A stretch of 64,000 nucleotides of DNA from Marinibacterium profundimaris (GTDB lineage: Bacteria > Pseudomonadota > Alphaproteobacteria > Rhodobacterales > Rhodobacteraceae). Below, in pieces: positions 50,644 through 59,930 of the stretch. The notes beneath the pieces were generated by a model. It was not told where the DNA came from, ran no database searches, and saw only the letters and a list, made by a program, of their open reading frames with translations. Numbering within the stretch: position 1 is the first letter of the stretch; the number at the start of each line of letters is the position of its first letter. Location: assembly GCF_002210095.1 (NCBI RefSeq), contig NZ_AQQR01000004.1, positions 492,691 through 556,690 on the forward strand. The letters run 5' to 3'. The position numbers were made by a program, and so were the translations under genes.

Positions 50644-51043
50644 GTGACACATTATATACTGACCGCCCCCATCCATCGCCTGAAGCGCCGCGCCCGGGAT
50701 CTTGCGCGCGACAGCGAGGTGCCGCTGGCCCATGCGCTGGACCAGATCGCGCGGGCCGGAGGGATCTCTGGCGGCGATCGATTACCTGCAGCTGCTGGAC
50801 CAGAAGCGCAGCCACCCCGATCTGGCAATCCAGGTCGCACAGCTGCGCGAGGGGGCGCGACGGCAGGGGCTGATCGTGGTGGCCGTGTCGCAGATCGACC
50901 GGGCGTTCGACCTATCGGGGCGCAGCATGCCCGGCCTGCCCGACGTGCGCCTGCCCAACCCCGCCGACCTGTCGTGTTTCACCGCCACCTGTTTCCTGCA
51001 GGACGGCAGGGTGGACATCTCGCGCAGCAGCCCGCCCGCGTGA
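50644..51043 (+). pseudogene. DnaB-like helicase remnant, Walker A region deleted, frameshifted
   Basis: Two pieces in different frames lie end to end. Piece 1 (GTG 50644 to ~50765) gives VTHYILTAPIHRLKRRARDL and ALDQIARAGG, the usual N-terminus of a small DnaB-C-type helicase family of Rhodobacteraceae. Piece 2 (~50763-51043, +1 frame) gives the Walker B strand AIDYLQLLDQ, then VVAVSQIDRAFD and LPNPADL. The ~90-100 residues that should join them, including the Walker A ATP-binding loop, are absent, so a deletion and not just a frameshift has occurred. No ATPase activity is expected. Confidence 0.75.
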
Positions 51044-51226
51044 TCGGCCCCGTCACGGCCGCGCCTGTCGGTCGGGGCCTTGCCCCTCCCGGCACGCCCG
51101 GCGGAAGAGTTCACGAAACCTTCGCCGAAGTGTTACGATCCTGACGGGCTCGCGTCACCTTGGGCATGTTCAAGCTGTCGCGTTCGAATTGCCCGCATCC
51201 GGGCCAGCAGACAGGACAGACCGCCC

Positions 51227-52786
51227 ATGACCAAGCTTCTCCGCCCGTCCCGCCGCGCCGTGCTGGCCGGTGGCACCGCCTTTGCCGCCAGCCTCGCCAT
51301 GCCGTCGATCTCTCGTGCGCAGGCGCGCCCGATCTTCACCCATGGCGTGCAATCGGGGGATGTGGACATGACATCCGGCATGATCTGGACCCGCACCGAC
51401 CGCCCCGCGCAGGTCCGGATGGAGATCGCCACGACCGAAAGCTTTGCCGATGCGCGCCAGCTTGCCCCGCTGACCGCCACGCCCGAAACCGATTTCGCCG
51501 TGAAGCGCCTGGTCGAGGGCCTGCCGTCGGACCAGGACATCTTCTATCGCTTCGTCGCCGCCGACCTGAACGACCTGAAGGCGACCTCCGAGCCGATCAT
51601 CGGCCAGTTCCGCACCGCGCCGGCCTCGCGCCGCGACGTGCGCTTTGCCTGGTCGGGCGACACCGCCGGGCAAGGCTGGGGCATCGACGAGACGGGCATG
51701 AAGACCTACGCCACCATGGCGCAGCACCGTCCCGACTTCTTCATCCATTCCGGCGACACGATCTATGCCGACGGCCCGATGCAGGACGAGGTGACACGCG
51801 ACGGCGCGGTGATCTGGAAGAACACGGTCCTGATCGACGAAAAACGCAAGGTGGCCGAGACGCTGGACGAATATCGCGGCCAGTGGAAATACAACATGAT
51901 GGACGAGCATCTGCGCGCGATGAACGCCGTCTGCCCGACTTTCTTCCAATGGGACGACCACGAGGTGGTCAACAACTGGTCCGCCTCCAAGGACCTGATG
52001 GGCGACGACCGCTATTCCGAGAAGTCGGTGCATGTCCTCGCCGCCCGCGCCGCGCGCGCCTTCCACGAACTGACCCCGATCCGCTACCAGCCGGCCGAAC
52101 CGGGCCGCGTCTATCGCAAGATCGCCTATGGCCCGATGGTCGATGTCTTCTTCCTGGACCTGCGGTCCTATCGCGGCCCGAACGGACCATCGATGGAGGA
52201 CACGATCACTCCAGAAAGCCAGATCCTTGGTGCGGCGCAGATGGAGTGGCTGAAGCGCGAGCTGGTGAATTCTACGGCGACCTGGAAGGTCATCGCCTGC
52301 GACATGCCGATCGGCCTGGTGGTCTGGGACAACTGGGCCGAACAGGCTGGCGCCGAGGCCGTGGCCAACGGCAATGACGGCCCCGCCAAGGGGCGCGAGC
52401 TGGAATTCGCCGAGCTGCTGCGCTTCATCAAGACCGCCGGGATCAGGAACACCGTCTGGTTCACCGCCGACGTGCATTACACCGCCGCGCATTATTACAA
52501 CCCCGAAAAGGCGGCCTTCCAGGATTTCGAACCGTTCTGGGAATTCGTCTCGGGCCCGCTGCATGCCGGGACCTTCGGGCCCAACGCGCTGGACATGACC
52601 TTTGGCCCCGAGCTGAAGTACATCAAGGCGCCGGAAGAGGGCCAGGGGCAGAACCTGTCGCCGTCCGAGGGGCTCCAGTTCTTCGGGCTGGTGGATATCG
52701 ACGGCGCCACCCAGCAGATGACCGTGCGGCTGATGGACCGTGACGACACCGAACTGTGGAAAATCACGCTCGACCCGCAGGTCTGA
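51227..52786 (+). CDS. phoD: PhoD family alkaline phosphatase
   Basis: 519 residues. A Tat signal (SRRAVLAGGTAFAAS) with cleavage near SRAQA exports the folded enzyme. Family motifs follow: FTHGVQSGDV at the mature N-terminus, SGDTAGQGWG, HSGDTIYADGP, the metal-binding QWDDHEVVNNW and the late TADVHYTAAHYY. PhoD hydrolyses phosphomonoesters and diesters with Ca/Fe to scavenge phosphate. The ATG at 51227 places the twin arginine near the N-terminus. I see no clear Pho box in the 183 bp upstream, so phosphate control is not demonstrated. Confidence 0.88.
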   Translation: MTKLLRPSRRAVLAGGTAFAASLAMPSISRAQARPIFTHGVQSGDVDMTSGMIWTRTDRPAQVRMEIATTESFADARQLAPLTATPETDFAVKRLVEGLPSDQDIFYRFVAADLNDLKATSEPIIGQFRTAPASRRDVRFAWSGDTAGQGWGIDETGMKTYATMAQHRPDFFIHSGDTIYADGPMQDEVTRDGAVIWKNTVLIDEKRKVAETLDEYRGQWKYNMMDEHLRAMNAVCPTFFQWDDHEVVNNWSASKDLMGDDRYSEKSVHVLAARAARAFHELTPIRYQPAEPGRVYRKIAYGPMVDVFFLDLRSYRGPNGPSMEDTITPESQILGAAQMEWLKRELVNSTATWKVIACDMPIGLVVWDNWAEQAGAEAVANGNDGPAKGRELEFAELLRFIKTAGIRNTVWFTADVHYTAAHYYNPEKAAFQDFEPFWEFVSGPLHAGTFGPNALDMTFGPELKYIKAPEEGQGQNLSPSEGLQFFGLVDIDGATQQMTVRLMDRDDTELWKITLDPQV

Positions 52787-52800
52787 GCGCTGACTGAAAG

Positions 52801-52827
52801 GCCGCAGCCCCATCCGGGGGCTGCGGC
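52801..52827. terminator. Hairpin between convergent phoD and FAS1 genes
   Basis: An 11-bp perfect stem GCCGCAGCCCC/GGGGCTGCGGC has a 5-nt loop. No T-run is present, but it is placed 14 bp after phoD and 11 bp after the other gene's stop. Confidence 0.6.
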
Positions 52828-52838
52828 ACCATCATCCC

Positions 52839-54260
52839 TTAGTAAAGGATGAAATCGTCCGCGGTCAGGGACATCACGCCCCCCAGCAGGACCGATCCGT
52901 CCTCGCCATCGATGCGCAGCCCCTTGTCCAGCAGGATAGCCGAGTCGAGCACGTCCTGCTCGGTCGCGAAATCGTCGCGCGAGAAGACCAGCACATCCTC
53001 GGACGTGAAATCGCGCACGCCGTTGCGGCCCTGCATGGCGGTGAAATCGAAGATATCCGCATCCTCGCCGCCGACGTAGATGTCGTTGCCCGCGCCATCC
53101 GACAGGGTGTCGCTGCCCTGGGCACCGAACAGCTGGTCGTCGCCGGCCCCGTCGATGATGATGTCATCGCCGCCGGCCGCCCAGTAGCGATCATTGCCAC
53201 CGCCGGTAAAGGCCCGGTCCGCCATGCCGGTGCCCCGGCCGACCGTGTCCTGCGGATCGAGATCGAAGGGCAGGAGGACCGAATCCAGAATGTGAATCGT
53301 CCCGTTCGCCGTGCCGATATCGACCAGCGCCGGATAGACCGAGGCATCGGTCTGCGGCGAGGCATCCAGAACCTTGCCCTCGTCGAACAGCAGGCGCCCG
53401 TTGTCCAGCGCGGTTTCGACGATCCCTTCCTCGGTCAGCTCGGCAGCGCTCAGGCTTTCGGGCGATACATGGTACAGCAGCACGTCGGTCACGGTTTCGA
53501 TGCCCACCGCGTCGATCAACGCCTCGGCCACCTGTGCCGGTGTCAGCCCGGTGTCATCAAGCCCCAGATCGCGCGCCAGCTTGCGGAAGGCGACATCGGT
53601 CGGCGCAAAGACCGTCAGATCGGCGTCACGGTCGGCCACGGCGGCATCCAGACCGGTCGCCACGAGCGCGGCGGTCAGGATCTCGAACCGCGAATCCGTC
53701 GTGGCCACGTCGGCGATGGTCGGAGAAGTTTCGGCCTCGGCCACATCAAGCGGCAGCAGCACGCGGTCGATGGCGTGGATCACCCCGTTGGTTGCGGCAA
53801 TGTCGGTCAGGCCGTTCAGGAATTCCGGGTTCTCGACATCGGGATCGGCGTCGATGATCTGATCCCGCGACACGGTCACGTCGGTCCCGAAAAACGTCGT
53901 CACATCCCCCTGCGCCTGCAGATCCGCCAACGAGGTCGCACCGGCGGTCACGTGGTAGGTCAGCACGTCGGTCACGAATTCCGCGCCCAGCGTGTCCACC
54001 AGCGTAAACGCGACCTGCCTGTCGCTCAGATCCGAGACATCAAGACCCAGCGTCTGCTCGGCCAGCGTGCGGAAGGCGTCATCCGTGGGCGCGAAGACCG
54101 TGAAATCGCCGGGGCGGTTGAAGGTCGTGGTCAGGCCGGTCGCGAACAGCGCCAGGCTAAGGATGTCGAAATCCGGCGAATTGGCGATCTGGGCGATCTT
54201 CAACGTCGGATCGGCCGGCATCGGATCGAATGCGGCGTTGAGGGTGGAACCGAGTGACAT
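52839..54260 (-). CDS. Secreted protein with two FAS1 domains and RTX calcium repeats
   Basis: 473 residues. Two fasciclin (FAS1) domains span ~20-171 and ~180-332; each has FTVFAPTDDAF / LTVFAPTDVAF, YHV and NGVIHAIDRVLLP / NGTIHILDSVLLP. Residues ~353-400 hold RTX-type nonapeptides (GGGNDRYW, AAGGDDIII, GAGDDQLFG, GAGNDIYVG). There is no N-terminal signal; RTX repeats with an uncleaved C-terminal end imply type I secretion. FAS1 domains mediate adhesion. The ATG at 54260 has a perfect AAGGAGG. No transporter genes for it are in the window. Confidence 0.88.
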   Translation of the reverse strand: MSLGSTLNAAFDPMPADPTLKIAQIANSPDFDILSLALFATGLTTTFNRPGDFTVFAPTDDAFRTLAEQTLGLDVSDLSDRQVAFTLVDTLGAEFVTDVLTYHVTAGATSLADLQAQGDVTTFFGTDVTVSRDQIIDADPDVENPEFLNGLTDIAATNGVIHAIDRVLLPLDVAEAETSPTIADVATTDSRFEILTAALVATGLDAAVADRDADLTVFAPTDVAFRKLARDLGLDDTGLTPAQVAEALIDAVGIETVTDVLLYHVSPESLSAAELTEEGIVETALDNGRLLFDEGKVLDASPQTDASVYPALVDIGTANGTIHILDSVLLPFDLDPQDTVGRGTGMADRAFTGGGNDRYWAAGGDDIIIDGAGDDQLFGAQGSDTLSDGAGNDIYVGGEDADIFDFTAMQGRNGVRDFTSEDVLVFSRDDFATEQDVLDSAILLDKGLRIDGEDGSVLLGGVMSLTADDFILY

Positions 54261-54820
54261 GCGAAATCCTCCTTGCAGGCCAGGCCTGTCTTCTGCGGGC
54301 GAACCGGGCTTCTCCCGCCCCGGTTGCTCCGGTTGTCCGGGATCGGGACCGTCCCCTCTCCTCTGATCGTGCGAGTTGGCCTGCGGCAGCAGGTCTTCAA
54401 GCATGATCACGAGTTCGTCATCCGCCCTTGCGCTGATCACACAAGCGCGTGATCGGGGTGATCCACTTCGCGTTTCGCGCCTTGCCTGTCGGGGGCATTG
54501 ATATCCCGGCAGGATCCGGAACCATTCGTTTCCGAAACGGGGTCATCCGGGGCAAAAAGACCCCGGGCGTGTAACGTTTTGAATTGAGCTGTGTGGACAG
54601 ATTGGCCGGGGTCTGGCTGGCGAAACGGCGCGGCAGATCATCGCGCCGGCCCGGCCAGGACGCCTTGCCCGGTCGGGTGCGGCGGCGGCGCTGGCCGGAT
54701 CCGCGCAAGCCAGAGCCACCCGATCCCGTCATCGCGGCAAGGGGACGCCCGTGACGTGGCCCGGCACATGCCGCTCAACATCAGGCGCAGGGGCCGAGGG
54801 CCGCGCCCCGGCCCCCGGCC
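54261..54820. other. 560-bp intergenic region upstream of the FAS1-RTX gene
   Basis: It must hold the FAS1-RTX promoter. A small perfect dyad CGTTTC-C-GAAACG (54527-54539) and a GGGGTC/GACCCC stem just after it are the only structures I see. The longest open frame here is arginine/proline-rich and unconvincing as a gene. Confidence 0.35.
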
Positions 54821-55426
54821 TCAGAAGTCGATGCCGCGCTGCGCCTTGATGCCGGCCTCGAACGGGTGCTTAACCGCCTCGATCTCGCTGACCAGATCGG
54901 CCTCGTCGCAGATCTCGGGTTTGGCATCGCGCCCCGTCAGGATCACGCTGGTGCGGCTGTGGCGGGCGCGCAGCCCCTCCAGCACCGCGTCCACGGTCAG
55001 GTAATCGTAGCGCATGGCGATGTTGATCTCGTCCAGCAGGACAAGATCGTGCTCGCCGCTTTCCATCAGCTCGCGCGCCCTGGCAAAGGCGGCCTCGGCC
55101 GCCGCGATGTCGCGCGCGCGATCCTGGGTGTCCCAGGTGAACCCCTCGCCCATCGTGTGCCAGGTCACGCTGCCGAGCTTGTCGAAGAACCGCTTCTCGC
55201 CGGTGATCCACTTGCCCTTGATGAACTGCACCACGGCGACGCTCTGCCCCCAGCCCAGCGCGCGCACCAGCACGCCGAAGGCCGAGGACGACTTGCCCTT
55301 GCCCTTGCCGGTATGCACCAGGATCAGGCCCCGGCCCGGGTCGGAGGCCTTCGACACCTTCTCGCGGTGCTCGGCCTGGACCTTCTGCATCTTTTCCTTG
55401 TGGCCGGTGGTCTCGCTGTCGGTCAT
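54821..55426 (-). CDS. cobO: Cob(I)yrinic acid a,c-diamide adenosyltransferase
   Basis: 201 residues with the CobO/BtuR P-loop HTGKGKGKSSSA (~38-49), the QFIKGKW strand, LDEINIAM (Walker B-like) and TGRDAKPEI. It attaches the adenosyl group to cobalamin precursors. The ATG at 55426 follows GGGAGAG. It is 16 bp downstream of the EamA gene, so the two are probably co-transcribed; no other cobalamin genes are in the window. Confidence 0.93.
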   Translation of the reverse strand: MTDSETTGHKEKMQKVQAEHREKVSKASDPGRGLILVHTGKGKGKSSSAFGVLVRALGWGQSVAVVQFIKGKWITGEKRFFDKLGSVTWHTMGEGFTWDTQDRARDIAAAEAAFARARELMESGEHDLVLLDEINIAMRYDYLTVDAVLEGLRARHSRTSVILTGRDAKPEICDEADLVSEIEAVKHPFEAGIKAQRGIDF

Positions 55427-55442
55427 GACGCTCTCCCTTTCG

Positions 55443-56381
55443 TCAGTCGCGTTGCCGCGCCGCGCGGGCGCGTTCGTTGATAAGCCCAAGCTGCCGTTCG
55501 CGCCACAGCACCAGCACGTTGCCGGCGATCACCAGCGACGCGCCCAGCAGCATGACAAGCGTCGGCACCTCGGAGAAGAAGAAATAGCCGATCCCGATGG
55601 CAAAGATCAGCGAGGCATAATCGTAGGGCGCCAGCATCGAGGCGCCACCGAAGCGGTAGGCCGAGGTCACGAGGATCTGCCCGACCCCGCCGATCAGCCC
55701 GGTCAGGCACAGCAGCAACAGCGTCATCGGATCCGGCATGACCCAGCCGAAGGGCAGGGTCAGCAGCCCCAGCGTCGCCGAGGTCAGCGAAAAGTAGAAG
55801 ACGATGGCGGCGGTATGCTCGGTCTTGACCAGGGTGCGGATATGGATCTGCACCAGCCCCCGCAGCCCGCAGGAGACCAGCACAAGGATCGCGCCCAGCT
55901 GCGCGCCGGCGGTAAGTTCATCCGCCGTCAGGCTAAGCCGGGGCGAGGCCACGATCATCACCCCGATCAGCCCCAGCGCCACGGCCGAGATCCGGACGAA
56001 GCGGATGCGCTCGCCCAGCAGGACGGCGGCGAAGATCACCGTGAAGATCGGCGCGGCATAGCCCAGAGCCGTCACCTCGGGCAGCGGCAGCAGGCCCAGC
56101 GCGGCGAAGTTGCAGGCCATGGCGCCCGTGCCGAAAAGCCCGCGCCAGACATGGCCGCCGATGTTGTTGGGGACCAGCGCCTCTCGAAGATCGCCGCGCT
56201 GCCAGATCCAGATCAGGATCACCGGCAGCGCCAGGAGCGACCGGAAGAACACCACCTCGCCCGCCGGCACGACCTCGGACACGACCTTCACGATCGCGGC
56301 CATGCCCGTGAAGACGGCGACGGAGGAGACCTTGAGGAAAACGGCAAGCCCGGGACTGGACTGCGTGGAGGGGGGTGTCAT
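55443..56381 (-). CDS. EamA (DMT) family transporter
   Basis: 312 residues with ten hydrophobic segments in two EamA repeats, including the RSLLALPVI and GLGLLPLPEVTALGYAAPIF-like segment (LGLLPLPEVTALGYA) of the first repeat and the PYDYASLIFAIGIGYFFFSE segment of the second. Such carriers export amino acids or other metabolites; the substrate is unknown. The ATG at 56381 is chosen because upstream codons read as non-coding. It follows aroC by 219 bp. Confidence 0.85.
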   Translation of the reverse strand: MTPPSTQSSPGLAVFLKVSSVAVFTGMAAIVKVVSEVVPAGEVVFFRSLLALPVILIWIWQRGDLREALVPNNIGGHVWRGLFGTGAMACNFAALGLLPLPEVTALGYAAPIFTVIFAAVLLGERIRFVRISAVALGLIGVMIVASPRLSLTADELTAGAQLGAILVLVSCGLRGLVQIHIRTLVKTEHTAAIVFYFSLTSATLGLLTLPFGWVMPDPMTLLLLCLTGLIGGVGQILVTSAYRFGGASMLAPYDYASLIFAIGIGYFFFSEVPTLVMLLGASLVIAGNVLVLWRERQLGLINERARAARQRD

Positions 56382-56600
56382 GTGCCTTCCAATGCGCCTT
56401 TCCCCGCGCGAGGGCAAGGGGCACCGCAGGTGCTGCCGTGTCGGGCGCAGTCCGTTGATACGGCGCCACAAAGCCGCTCTGCCCCTGTGCCCGGGACGCG
56501 ACGGCCCCGGTCGACAGTGTTGCATGGCGCGCGACACGGCCCGCAGGACCGCCCCGCAGCCGCGAGACGTCAGGTCATGCCCGCAAGAGCCCCGCGGCGA

Positions 56601-57701
56601 TCAGCCGATGGGCCCGCGCACCCCGCCGGTCTGGCCGCGATCCAGCAGCAGGTGGTCGAGCACCACGCAAGCCGCCATCGCCTCGCCCACCGGGACGGCG
56701 CGGATGCCGACACAGGGGTCGTGGCGCCCCTTGGTGATGATCTCGGCCGGCTCGCCCGACTTGGTGATCGTCCGCCGGGTGGTCAGGATCGACGAGGTCG
56801 GCTTCACCGCGAAACGCACCACGATGTCCTGCCCGGTCGAGATCCCGCCCAGGATCCCGCCGGCATGGTTCGTGGTGTAGACCGGGCCGTCCTCGCCCAT
56901 CAGGATCTCGTCGGCATTGTCCACCCCAGTCAGGGCGGCGGCGGCCATGCCCTCGCCGATCTCCACGCCCTTCACGGCATTGATCGACATCATCGCGGCG
57001 GCAAGATCGGTGTCGAGCTTGCCATAGATCGGCGCGCCAAGCCCCGCGGGCGTGCCCGAGACGGTGACCTCGATCACCGCGCCGACCGAATTGCCGTCCT
57101 TGCGCAGCTCGTCGAGATAATCGGCCCAGTCGGTGGCGGCCTGCGGATCCGGTGTCCAGAACGGGTTGCGCGCGATCTCGTCCCAGTCAAAGCGGTCGCG
57201 GTCGATGACCTTCGGCCCCATCTGCACCATGTATCCGGTGATCTTCAGCCCCGGCATCAGTTCGGCCAGCGCCGCCCGCGCCACTCCGCCGGCCGCCACC
57301 CGCGCCGCAGTCTCGCGCGCCGAGGAGCGTCCGCCGCCGCGATAATCGCGGATCCCGTATTTCTGCCAATAGGTGATGTCGGCATGGCCGGGGCGGAATT
57401 TCTCGGCGATGTCGCCGTAATCCTTCGACCGCTGGTCGGTGTTTTCGATCATCAGCTGGATCGAGGTGCCGGTGGTCCGCCCCTCGAACACGCCCGACAG
57501 GATCTTCACCTGGTCCGGTTCGCGCCGCTGGGTGGTGAACTTGTTCTGCCCCGGCTTCCGCTTGTCCAGCCAGTGCTGCAGCATCGCCTCGTCCACCGGC
57601 ACGCCCGGAGGACAGCCGTCGACCGTCGCGCCCAACGCCGGGCCGTGGCTTTCGCCCCAGGTGGTGACCCGGAACAGGTGTCCGAACGTGTTCATGCTCA
57701 T
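56601..57701 (-). CDS. aroC: Chorismate synthase
   Basis: 366 residues, standard AroC length. The three signatures are present: [18 protein letters not shown] (~15-32), the [16 protein letters not shown] central motif (here [20 protein letters not shown]) and [13 protein letters not shown] near the C-terminus. It converts EPSP to chorismate using reduced FMN. GGAGGGAC precedes the ATG at 57701 (a second ATG follows at 57695). Confidence 0.96.
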   Translation of the reverse strand: MSMNTFGHLFRVTTWGESHGPALGATVDGCPPGVPVDEAMLQHWLDKRKPGQNKFTTQRREPDQVKILSGVFEGRTTGTSIQLMIENTDQRSKDYGDIAEKFRPGHADITYWQKYGIRDYRGGGRSSARETAARVAAGGVARAALAELMPGLKITGYMVQMGPKVIDRDRFDWDEIARNPFWTPDPQAATDWADYLDELRKDGNSVGAVIEVTVSGTPAGLGAPIYGKLDTDLAAAMMSINAVKGVEIGEGMAAAALTGVDNADEILMGEDGPVYTTNHAGGILGGISTGQDIVVRFAVKPTSSILTTRRTITKSGEPAEIITKGRHDPCVGIRAVPVGEAMAACVVLDHLLLDRGQTGGVRGPIG

Positions 57702-57892
57702 GTGCGTCCCTCCGCGTTGGCGCGGTTTAGACGCGGGCGGGCGGATTTGGAAGGGGCGCGGTGGCTGTCGGCCGTCCCCGGGCCGCATGGGATGTCGGTC
57801 GGCCCCGGACGCGCGAGGGTTGCGGGTTGTACCCACTCGCGCCTTGCCCCCGGCCGCGCAATGTCACGCCGGTGTCGGCGCGTGCCCCGGTG

Positions 57893-59074
57893 TCACGCCT
57901 CTGCCAGCGTCCGCCGCGGGGCCCGCAGGCCAAAGTACGTCGCGGGCACGATGATCAGCAGGACAAACGCCGTCCCCTCGAAGGCGATGTCATAGCCGAA
58001 GCTGTTGATCACCGGCTGGCTGATCAGGGGCGAGATGAACTGGCCCAGGAAGATCGCCGTGGTGATCGCCCCGCTGACCGCGCCGCGGTGGTTCGGCGGC
58101 GCGATATCCAGAGCGACAGCGATGAAGTTGGGCATCACCAGCCCCACGCCCACACCGACCAGCAGCGCGCCGGCGCAATAGACCGGCATGATATGCACCA
58201 GCTGCAGCACGAAGAACCCGGACGCCATGATGGCAAAGCCCAGCGCAGGCGTGCCGCCCCGCCCCAGCCGCGCCCGGATCGGCCCGAAGAACAACGACGC
58301 CACCCCGGCCGCCAGCACCACGCAGGCCATCACCAGCCCCGCCTGCGACGGGTCTTCGTGGCCGTTGGCGGCCAGGTAATAGGGCATCTGCGTCGGCATC
58401 ACGTAAAACAGCACGAAGGACAGCCCGCACAGGAAGATCACGAAGCACAGGATGGCAAACCAGTTGCCTTCGCCGTCGCCCGCGACGGGGCCATGCTCCG
58501 GCGCCGGGCCGCCATGCGTGTCGGGCAACGCCTTGACGAGGAAGGGCAGGTACAGAGCGGCCACGAGGTAGAGCGCGAAGGGGTAAAGCGGGTTGAGCCC
58601 GGCCAGCCACCCGGCCAGCCCGATGAAGAGGAACCCGCCGAAGTTGACCGCCGACATCTGCAGGCCCATGAACCGGCCCCGGTCCTCTCTTGCAAAGATA
58701 TCGCCCAGCATTGCCGCCTGCGCCGTCATCACCGCCGCCACGGCAAGGCCCAGGACCAGCCGGCTGATCAGCACCGCGTGCAGGTCATGCAGCCACAGCC
58801 CCGCGCTGCCGGCGATGGCAAAGAGGATCACGCCGGCCAGAAGCTGGCGCTTGCGCCCGAACCGGTCGGCGGCCATGCCCGCGAAGGGCGCGGTGCAGGC
58901 GATCAGCAGCGCCGGCGCGGTCACCAGAAGGCGGGTCAGCATCCCGGCATTGGGCGTGTCGCCGTAAAGCGCCTCCAGCCCCGGCAACGAGGGGCTGATC
59001 GTTGCGTTCGACATGATCGTAAGCGAGGCTGCCAGCAGCAGCGCGATCGCGCGCGGGTCGCGAAGAAGATCCAT
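57893..59074 (-). CDS. MFS transporter, drug-resistance (Bcr/CflA-like) type
   Basis: 393 residues with twelve hydrophobic segments, the MFS motif GMAADRFGRKRQL (~66-78) and the antiporter-like RLVLGLAVAAVMTAQAAM segment (~105-122, motif C region). The N-terminus starts DPRAIALLLAASLTIMSNATISPSLP, typical of proton-driven efflux carriers. Substrate unknown. It is divergent from the periplasmic cupin gene across 245 bp. Confidence 0.83.
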   Translation of the reverse strand: MDLLRDPRAIALLLAASLTIMSNATISPSLPGLEALYGDTPNAGMLTRLLVTAPALLIACTAPFAGMAADRFGRKRQLLAGVILFAIAGSAGLWLHDLHAVLISRLVLGLAVAAVMTAQAAMLGDIFAREDRGRFMGLQMSAVNFGGFLFIGLAGWLAGLNPLYPFALYLVAALYLPFLVKALPDTHGGPAPEHGPVAGDGEGNWFAILCFVIFLCGLSFVLFYVMPTQMPYYLAANGHEDPSQAGLVMACVVLAAGVASLFFGPIRARLGRGGTPALGFAIMASGFFVLQLVHIMPVYCAGALLVGVGVGLVMPNFIAVALDIAPPNHRGAVSGAITTAIFLGQFISPLISQPVINSFGYDIAFEGTAFVLLIIVPATYFGLRAPRRTLAEA

Positions 59075-59319
59075 AAGGCGGCTTTCTGTCAGTTCGGGCG
59101 AAGAACGCCCCGTCGGGCGGGACAACGGGGGGCGGGACGCGCCGTGCCCATGTAAAGCCCGAACCGATGGTGTCCATGTTGCTGCCGCTTTACGCTGCGT
59201 CCTCCGGGGCCGCAACCGGCTCAACGGTCGGAGGGTTACCCTGCCCCGAGGCCTCATGGCTGTCGGTGATCGGCCCGACATCCTGTATCCTGGCGCCATA
59301 CCCCCGGAGGAGAGCCCAG

Positions 59320-59718
59320 ATGATCCGTTCCCTGTCCATCGCGCTGAGCGCGACACTGTCGCTGACACTGGCCCTGGCCGCCCGGTCCGCCACCGCCCAA
59401 GACCTGATGACCCGCCAGGAGCTGGGCGTGACCGAGACAACGGCAGAGTCAGCCTCGATCCTGTCCGAGCTGCGCATGATGCCCGGCGCCTATATCCGCC
59501 TGCACACCCATCCCGGCGACGAACATATCTTCGTCGTCAAGGGCGGCCCGCTGACCAACAAGGACGGCAAGACGATCACCTTCGAGGACGGCGGGTATCT
59601 CATGTTCCCGCGCGGGCAGGTGCACGGCGGCCTGACCGCCAGCGGCGCGGACGAGATCGTGCTGATCACCGTCCACGTGGTCGACAAGGGCAAACCGGTC
59701 TACGACTTCGCCGAATAG
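59320..59718 (+). CDS. Periplasmic cupin-domain protein
   Basis: 132 residues. A signal peptide (SIALSATLSLTLALAARSATAQ) precedes a single cupin barrel whose metal ligands are visible as HTHPGDEH (first motif, with Glu) and QVHGG (second motif). The ATG at 59320 follows a strong GGAGGAG site (59306-59312). Secreted small cupins of this type have unknown roles; binding of a metal and a small acid is likely. It ends 75 bp before the riboswitch. Confidence 0.8.
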   Translation: MIRSLSIALSATLSLTLALAARSATAQDLMTRQELGVTETTAESASILSELRMMPGAYIRLHTHPGDEHIFVVKGGPLTNKDGKTITFEDGGYLMFPRGQVHGGLTASGADEIVLITVHVVDKGKPVYDFAE

Positions 59719-59792
59719 GCCAAGCCGAGGCGGCCGACCGGCGTGGTATGCCACGCTTGCCAATGCCACCGGCAAGGATTACCTAAGATTCC

Positions 59793-59873
59793 ACCTCGGG
59801 GTGCCCGTCAGGGCTGAGATGCGTCTCGCGAACCCGTTGAACCTGACCCGGCTCGTACCGGCGGAGGGAAGGT
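59793..59873 (+). promoter_or_regulatory. TPP riboswitch (THI element)
   Basis: All conserved blocks are in order: GGGGTGCC (59798-59805), GGCTGAGA (59812-59819), GAACCTGA (59839-59846), CCGG and GGGAAGGT (59866-59873), the last closing P1 with ACCT (59793-59796). It senses thiamine pyrophosphate and should shut off the thiBPQ operon when TPP is plentiful. The thiB Shine-Dalgarno (GGAGGA, 59918-59923) is 45 nt further on, so control of translation initiation is plausible. Confidence 0.95.
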
Positions 59874-59930
59874 CACGCAATCCACTTGCGCCTCACCTTT
59901 ACCCTGACGCCGCAAATGGAGGATGCACGC

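Noticed and set aside
49426..51144. A 572-codon open frame on the + strand
   Set aside because: It is antisense to the metallopeptidase for most of its length and His/Arg/Gly-rich, as GC-rich shadow frames are. Only its last part, from the GTG at 50644, belongs to the helicase remnant.
51044..51226. Pho box upstream of phoD
   Set aside because: No pair of CTGTCAT-like blocks with the right spacing could be found.
54418..54732. 104-codon minus-strand frame in the 560-bp gap
   Set aside because: Arg/Pro/Gly-rich, no Shine-Dalgarno and no recognisable fold.
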